This document shows, piece by piece, positions 6,687 to 9,853 of a DNA stretch of 9,853 bases. Made by a program: the position numbers and the translations under genes. This stretch comes from Paracoccaceae bacterium (GTDB lineage Bacteria; Pseudomonadota; Alphaproteobacteria; Rhodobacterales; Rhodobacteraceae). The first letter of the stretch is position 1. Every line of letters begins with the position of its first letter. The stretch lies in assembly GCA_023260935.1 (NCBI GenBank), contig JALQTL010000122.1, positions 1 to 9,853 of the forward strand, read 5' to 3'. The notes beneath the pieces are model-generated. The model searched no databases. It saw only the letters and a list, made by a program, of their open reading frames with translations, and was not told the DNA's origin.

Positions 6687-6714
6687 CTTATGCCCGATTT
6701 GCCGCGCCTGTGAA
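6687..6714 (-). promoter_or_regulatory. Candidate sigma-70-type promoter of serS
   Basis: Read on the minus strand, TTCACA (6714-6709) is followed after 16 bases by CATAAG (6692-6687). These match the consensus -35 at five of six positions and the -10 at four of six. Transcription would start near 6680, giving a leader of about 22 bases with the serS ribosome binding site inside it. This was found by eye only. Confidence 0.4.
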
Positions 6715-6800
6715 AGGGCATGCGCGAAACCTGCCGAAGGGGCCTACCATTCGCCCGTCATCGGCCATATATGCCGGCCAAGCGCAAAAGCCGCTCTGGC

Positions 6801-6829
6801 TTGCCTCGACAAGGCCCCGGCGATAGGGT
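6801..6829 (+). promoter_or_regulatory. Candidate promoter of the yajC-secD-secF operon
   Basis: TTGCCT (6801-6806) and TAGGGT (6824-6829) are spaced by 17 bases. The -35 begins with the TTG core expected in Rhodobacterales promoters; the -10 is a weak match. Transcription would start near 6836, about 49 bases before yajC. It lies in the 226-base divergent region shared with serS. Found by eye, and other placements are possible. Confidence 0.3.
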
Positions 6830-6884
6830 GCGCGCCGAAAAACCGGGGCAGTCTGCGTCCCCGACTGACAGTGAGAGGACGTTC

Positions 6885-7211
6885 ATGTTCGTGACCCCAG
6901 CCTTTGCACAAGCCGCCGGTGGTGGCGCAGGTGCCGCATTCACCAGCTTCGTGCCGCTGATCCTGATCTTCGGGATCATGTATTTCCTGTTGATCCGCCC
7001 GCAGCAGAAGAAGCTGAAAGAACACAAAGCCATGGTCGAGGCGCTGCGCCGGGGCGATCAGGTGCTGACGCAGGGCGGCATCGTGGGCAAGGTGACCCAT
7101 GTGAACGAAGACGGCACCGTGGTGGTGGAAATCGCCGACGGTGTGAAGGTCAAGGTGGTCAAGCAGACCATCGTTCAGGTGATGAACAAGACCGAACCTG
7201 CTGCTTCTTAA
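6885..7211 (+). CDS. yajC: Preprotein translocase accessory subunit YajC
   Basis: YajC is a small inner-membrane protein that associates with SecD and SecF in the Sec holo-translocon. The 108 residues begin MFVTPAFAQAAGGG, followed by a single membrane helix (about 22-38, VPLILIFGIMYFLLIRP). Then comes the signature RPQQKKLKEHKAMVEAL (38-54) and a small cytoplasmic domain with LRRGDQVLTQGGIVGKV (54-70). The start at 6885 is chosen because AGAGGA (6874-6879) lies five bases upstream and the protein then begins as expected for alphaproteobacterial YajC. The frame stays open upstream to 6720, but that extension is unlike the family and overlaps the promoter region. Twelve bases separate it from secD. 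Confidence 0.95.
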   Translation: MFVTPAFAQAAGGGAGAAFTSFVPLILIFGIMYFLLIRPQQKKLKEHKAMVEALRRGDQVLTQGGIVGKVTHVNEDGTVVVEIADGVKVKVVKQTIVQVMNKTEPAAS

Positions 7212-7223
7212 GGGAAATCCGCG

Positions 7224-8891
7224 ATGAACCCGATGCCGCTGTGGAAGCGTGCCCTGATCCTTCTCATCTGTGCATGGGGGATCATCGCGGCTTTTCCGAA
7301 CCTGAACTACACCAATGTCGAGCGCCACAACGACGCCGTTGCCGCCATCGAGGCGGCAAATGGCGTGGCCACACCCGAACAGGCGGCCGACCGTGCGCTT
7401 TGGCCCGATTTCATGCCCTCATCGCTGGTCAATCTTGGGCTTGACCTGCGGGGCGGCGCGCATCTGCTGGCCGAAGTGAAGGTTGCCGATGTCTACAAGG
7501 CCCGGATGGACGGGCTTTGGCCCGATGTGCGGGATGCCCTGCGCGCCGTGCGCGATCAGGTGGGCAATGTGCGCCGCCTCCCCAGCCCCGATGGGACGCT
7601 GCGGGTGGCGATTTCCAACCCCGCCGGCATGACGGCGGCGCTGGATGCCGTGAACGCGCTGGCAACCCCGGTGGTCAGCCTGACGGGCGTTGGCCAGAAC
7701 GATATCGCCGTTTCGGTCGAGGGCGAGGATATCGTGATCCAGCTTTCGGATGCGGAAAAGACCGCCACCGACAACCGGACAATCCTGCAATCCCTGGAGA
7801 TCATCCGGCGCCGGGTGGACGAGGTGGGTACCCGTGAACCCACGATCCAGCGGCAGGGCGAAGACCGGGTGCTGATTCAGGTGCCCGGCATCGGATCGGC
7901 GGCGGAACTGAAGGCACTGATCGGCACTACCGCCAAGCTGACGTTCAACCCGGTCGTGGGACGCACCACCGAGGCGGGGGCCGATGCCGGCCCGCGCAAT
8001 GAGTTGCTGCCGGCGATGAATGAACCGGGCGTCTATTACATCATCGAAGAAACCCCTGTGGTGACCGGCGAAGAGCTGGTGGATGCACAGCCCGCCTTTG
8101 ACCAGAACAATCGCCCGGCCGTGAACTTCCGCTTCAACCCCTCGGGGGCGCGGAAGTTCGGGGATTATACCGCCGCCAATATCGGCCAGCCTTTCGCCAT
8201 TGTGCTGGACGGAGAGGTGATCAGTGCCCCGGTCATCCAAAGCCACATCGCGGGCGGGTCGGGGATCATCACAGGGTCTTTCACGGTCGAGGAATCGACC
8301 CAGCTTGCCGTTCTGCTGCGCGCCGGTGCGCTGCCGGCCGAGATGACCTTTCTGGAAGAGCGGACCGTGGGCCCCGAACTGGGGCAGGATTCGATCGATG
8401 CGGGCAAGATCGCGGCCGTGGTTTCCATGGTGGCGGTCGTGTTCTTCATGTGGGCCAGCTATGGCATCTTCGGCTTCTTTGCCAATGTGGCGCTTGCCAT
8501 CAACATGGCGCTGATCTTCGGCGCGCTGTCGACCATTGGCGGCACGCTGACCTTGCCCGGGATCGCCGGCATCGTTCTGACCATCGGGATGGCGGTCGAT
8601 GCCAACGTGCTGGTATTCGAACGCATCCGCGAGGAATTGCGCAACGCGAAATCGCCCGGTCGGGCCATCGAACTGGGCTACGAGCGGGCAAAATCGGCCA
8701 TCGTGGATGCCAATATCACCACCTTCATCACGGCTGTCGTGCTGTTTGCGGTGGGGGCAGGCCCGGTGCGGGGCTTTGCCATCACGCTGGGCATCGGCAT
8801 CATCACCTCGGTCTTCACGGCGCTGTTTGTGACGCGCGTTCTGGTCGAGATCTGGTATAACCGGGCTCGGCCCAAAACGATCACGGTCTGA
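7224..8891 (+). CDS. secD: Protein translocase subunit SecD
   Basis: SecD works with SecF as a proton-driven membrane pump that pulls exported proteins out of SecYEG on the periplasmic side. The 555 residues start with a membrane helix (about 8-24). The periplasmic P1 region opens with LGLDLRGGAHLLAEV (71-85) and includes IIRRRVDEVGTREPTIQRQG (193-212). Then come AIVLDGEVISAPVI (325-338) and ITGSFT (349-354), the usual approach to the membrane domain. That domain starts near GPELGQDSI (383-391) and has five further helices. GIVLTIGMAVDANVLVFERI (449-468) carries Asp459, the membrane-embedded acidic residue of the family. A C-terminal NRARPKTITV ends the protein. Length and order are normal. 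AGGGA at the end of yajC serves as ribosome binding site, so translation is probably coupled. Confidence 0.97.
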   Translation: MNPMPLWKRALILLICAWGIIAAFPNLNYTNVERHNDAVAAIEAANGVATPEQAADRALWPDFMPSSLVNLGLDLRGGAHLLAEVKVADVYKARMDGLWPDVRDALRAVRDQVGNVRRLPSPDGTLRVAISNPAGMTAALDAVNALATPVVSLTGVGQNDIAVSVEGEDIVIQLSDAEKTATDNRTILQSLEIIRRRVDEVGTREPTIQRQGEDRVLIQVPGIGSAAELKALIGTTAKLTFNPVVGRTTEAGADAGPRNELLPAMNEPGVYYIIEETPVVTGEELVDAQPAFDQNNRPAVNFRFNPSGARKFGDYTAANIGQPFAIVLDGEVISAPVIQSHIAGGSGIITGSFTVEESTQLAVLLRAGALPAEMTFLEERTVGPELGQDSIDAGKIAAVVSMVAVVFFMWASYGIFGFFANVALAINMALIFGALSTIGGTLTLPGIAGIVLTIGMAVDANVLVFERIREELRNAKSPGRAIELGYERAKSAIVDANITTFITAVVLFAVGAGPVRGFAITLGIGIITSVFTALFVTRVLVEIWYNRARPKTITV

Positions 8892-8903
8892 AGGGGGTTC
8901 ATC

Positions 8904-9853
8904 ATGGCTTGGCGTTTGCGGCTGGTTCCCGAAAAGACCAATATCGATTTCTTCCGCTGGCAATGGGTCACTTTTGGCGGATCCATGCTGTTGTCGGTGC
9001 TGGCGATCCTTGCTTGGGCGGTGATCGGGCTGAACTTCGGCATCGACTTCAAGGGCGGCACCACGATCCGCACGGAATCGACGCAGCCCGTCGATGTGGG
9101 GGCCTATCGTCAGGCCATGACGGGGCTGCCGGTGGGCGATGTGCTGATCACCGAGGTGTTCGACCCCACTTTCCGCGAAGATCAGCATGTGGCCATGGTG
9201 CGCATTTCGGCCCAGGAAGGGGCCGAGGCGATTACCCCTGAAACCGTGCAGGCGGTTGAGGCAGCCTTGCAGGCGCAAGACCCGGCGCTGAAGATTGCTT
9301 CTGTTGAATCGGTTGGCCCCAAGGTATCGGGGGAATTGATCTGGGCGGCGATCCTGTCGATGACGGCCGCCACAGCCTGCATCCTGATCTACATCTGGCT
9401 GCGGTTCGAATGGCAGTATTCGGTGGGCGCGGTCGCCGCCCTTGTGCATGACGTTTTCATCACCATCGGCATCTTTGCGGTCTTCCAGATCAAGTTCGAT
9501 CTGGCGATCATCGCGGCCCTGCTGACGATTCTGGGTTACTCGATCAACGACACGGTCGTCGTCTTCGACCGTCTTCGCGAAAACCTGATGAAATACAAGA
9601 CGATGCCACTGCGCGACGTGATGAACCTGACGGTCAACGAAACGCTCAGCCGCACCTTGATGACCTCGGGCACCACGCTGGTGGCGCTGATTGCCATGCT
9701 GATCTTCGGGGGCGACGTGATCCGAGGCTTTGCGCCGACGACTGAGATCGTCACCAACCCGGAAATGCTATACTTGGCGCTCGGTATCCTCGGAGCCACC
9801 GTAATGCCGCACAACCTATACCTCCATTCGGGAATCGTGCAGACCCGGGACTA
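8904..9853 (+). CDS. secF: Protein translocase subunit SecF, 3' end replaced in frame by an Nramp fragment; runs off the window
   Basis: The gene starts 12 bases after secD behind an AAGGGGG ribosome binding site. Residues 1-272 are ordinary SecF: LRLVPEKTNIDFFRW (5-19), a first membrane helix (about 22-42), GLNFGIDFKGGTTIR (42-56), the periplasmic domain, and VESVGPKVSGELIWAAILS (134-152). The membrane domain includes GYSINDTVVVFDRLRENL (211-228), the hallmark of the family, then NETLSRTLMTSGTTLVALIAM (245-265). SecF normally continues after FGGDVIRGFA with FA..FG...GTYSSIYVA for about 40-50 more residues. Here residues 278-316 instead read as Nramp helix 6 (see the separate entry). The frame remains open to the last base. 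SecF without its last helix would not be expected to work, and the join is probably artefactual. Confidence 0.9.
   Translation, partial: MAWRLRLVPEKTNIDFFRWQWVTFGGSMLLSVLAILAWAVIGLNFGIDFKGGTTIRTESTQPVDVGAYRQAMTGLPVGDVLITEVFDPTFREDQHVAMVRISAQEGAEAITPETVQAVEAALQAQDPALKIASVESVGPKVSGELIWAAILSMTAATACILIYIWLRFEWQYSVGAVAALVHDVFITIGIFAVFQIKFDLAIIAALLTILGYSINDTVVVFDRLRENLMKYKTMPLRDVMNLTVNETLSRTLMTSGTTLVALIAMLIFGGDVIRGFAPTTEIVTNPEMLYLALGILGATVMPHNLYLHSGIVQTRD
9723..9853 (+). other. mntH: Internal fragment of an Nramp divalent metal transporter (MntH-like)
   Basis: The last stretch of the secF frame encodes PTTEIVTNPEMLYLALG, then ILGATVMPHNLYLHSGIVQTRD. The MPHNLYLHS block is the signature of transmembrane helix 6 of Nramp/MntH manganese and iron transporters. 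The AxxM metal-binding pair is at residues 298 and 301 of the chimera, and the two conserved His are at 303 and 308, five apart as in the family. In a complete MntH this region lies near the middle of an approximately 400-450 residue protein, so both ends are missing. Codon use differs from the core: none of the six leucines uses CTG (CTA, TTG and CTC instead), and GTA, GGA and CGA appear. The exact join is uncertain because GDVIRGFA could be encoded by either parent. Confidence 0.85.

Noticed and set aside
6720..6884. An N-terminal extension of 55 residues for YajC
   Set aside because: The extra residues are Arg- and Pro-rich, unlike any YajC, cover the likely promoter and ribosome binding site, and are followed by a start with a good Shine-Dalgarno at 6885.
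6659..6884. A small RNA, riboswitch or tRNA in the serS-yajC gap
   Set aside because: No cloverleaf, no conserved riboswitch core and no hairpin with a T run could be found by eye; only promoter-like boxes and ribosome binding sites are supported.
7419..9449. A 676-codon open frame on the minus strand opposite secD and secF
   Set aside because: It mirrors the codon structure of two clearly real genes; its translation is rich in His, Arg, Gln, Gly and Asp with no recognisable domain. Long antisense frames are expected opposite GC-biased genes.
1..9853. Mobile elements, CRISPR arrays, prophage or a hidden defence system
   Set aside because: No transposase or integrase motifs, no spaced direct repeats and no terminal inverted repeats were seen. 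All core genes are recognisable housekeeping or envelope genes.

Overview
The core of this window (about 145 to 9730) reads as one continuous piece of a high-GC alphaproteobacterial chromosome, most likely from the Rhodobacter/Paracoccus group (Rhodobacterales). This rests on the strong GC-ending codon bias, the protein family variants, and the compact run of housekeeping genes. There is no sign of plasmid, phage, insertion sequence, CRISPR array, tRNA or rRNA. No gap between genes exceeds 300 bases; the longest is the 226-base divergent promoter region at 6659-6884.

Layout. On the + strand from the left: the last codons of aroA (2-52), overlapping the start of a cytidylate kinase gene (cmk). 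After about 30 codons cmk switches in frame into the C-terminal half of leucyl aminopeptidase (pepA, to 834). holC (DNA polymerase III chi subunit, 845-1330) follows. Five genes then run on the - strand. Read in transcription order from the right they are serS (6658-5366), a TspO-like membrane protein (5334-4618), an ABC-F ATPase (4552-2702), a MarC-family membrane protein (2591-1977) and a membrane-anchored retropepsin-like aspartic protease (1907-1332). The protease and holC converge with one base between their stop codons. To the right of serS and divergent from it is the Sec accessory operon yajC-secD-secF (6885 onward). secF switches in frame near 9716-9735 into an internal fragment of an Nramp metal transporter (mntH-like), which runs off the end.

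How the genes work together. yajC, secD and secF encode the membrane subcomplex that helps SecYEG export proteins using the proton gradient. serS charges tRNA-Ser and the ABC-F protein probably acts on ribosomes, so translation and export dominate the middle and right. pepA and holC are housekeeping peptide turnover and replication. I see no dedicated accessory or defence system.

The most notable feature is the pair of in-frame chimeras, one at each end. Each outer tail is only about 120-145 bases. Each joins at a short stretch compatible with both parent genes, and the right tail has clearly different codon usage. Together these points suggest chimeric ends of an assembled contig rather than biological gene fusions, though only reads across the joins can settle it.
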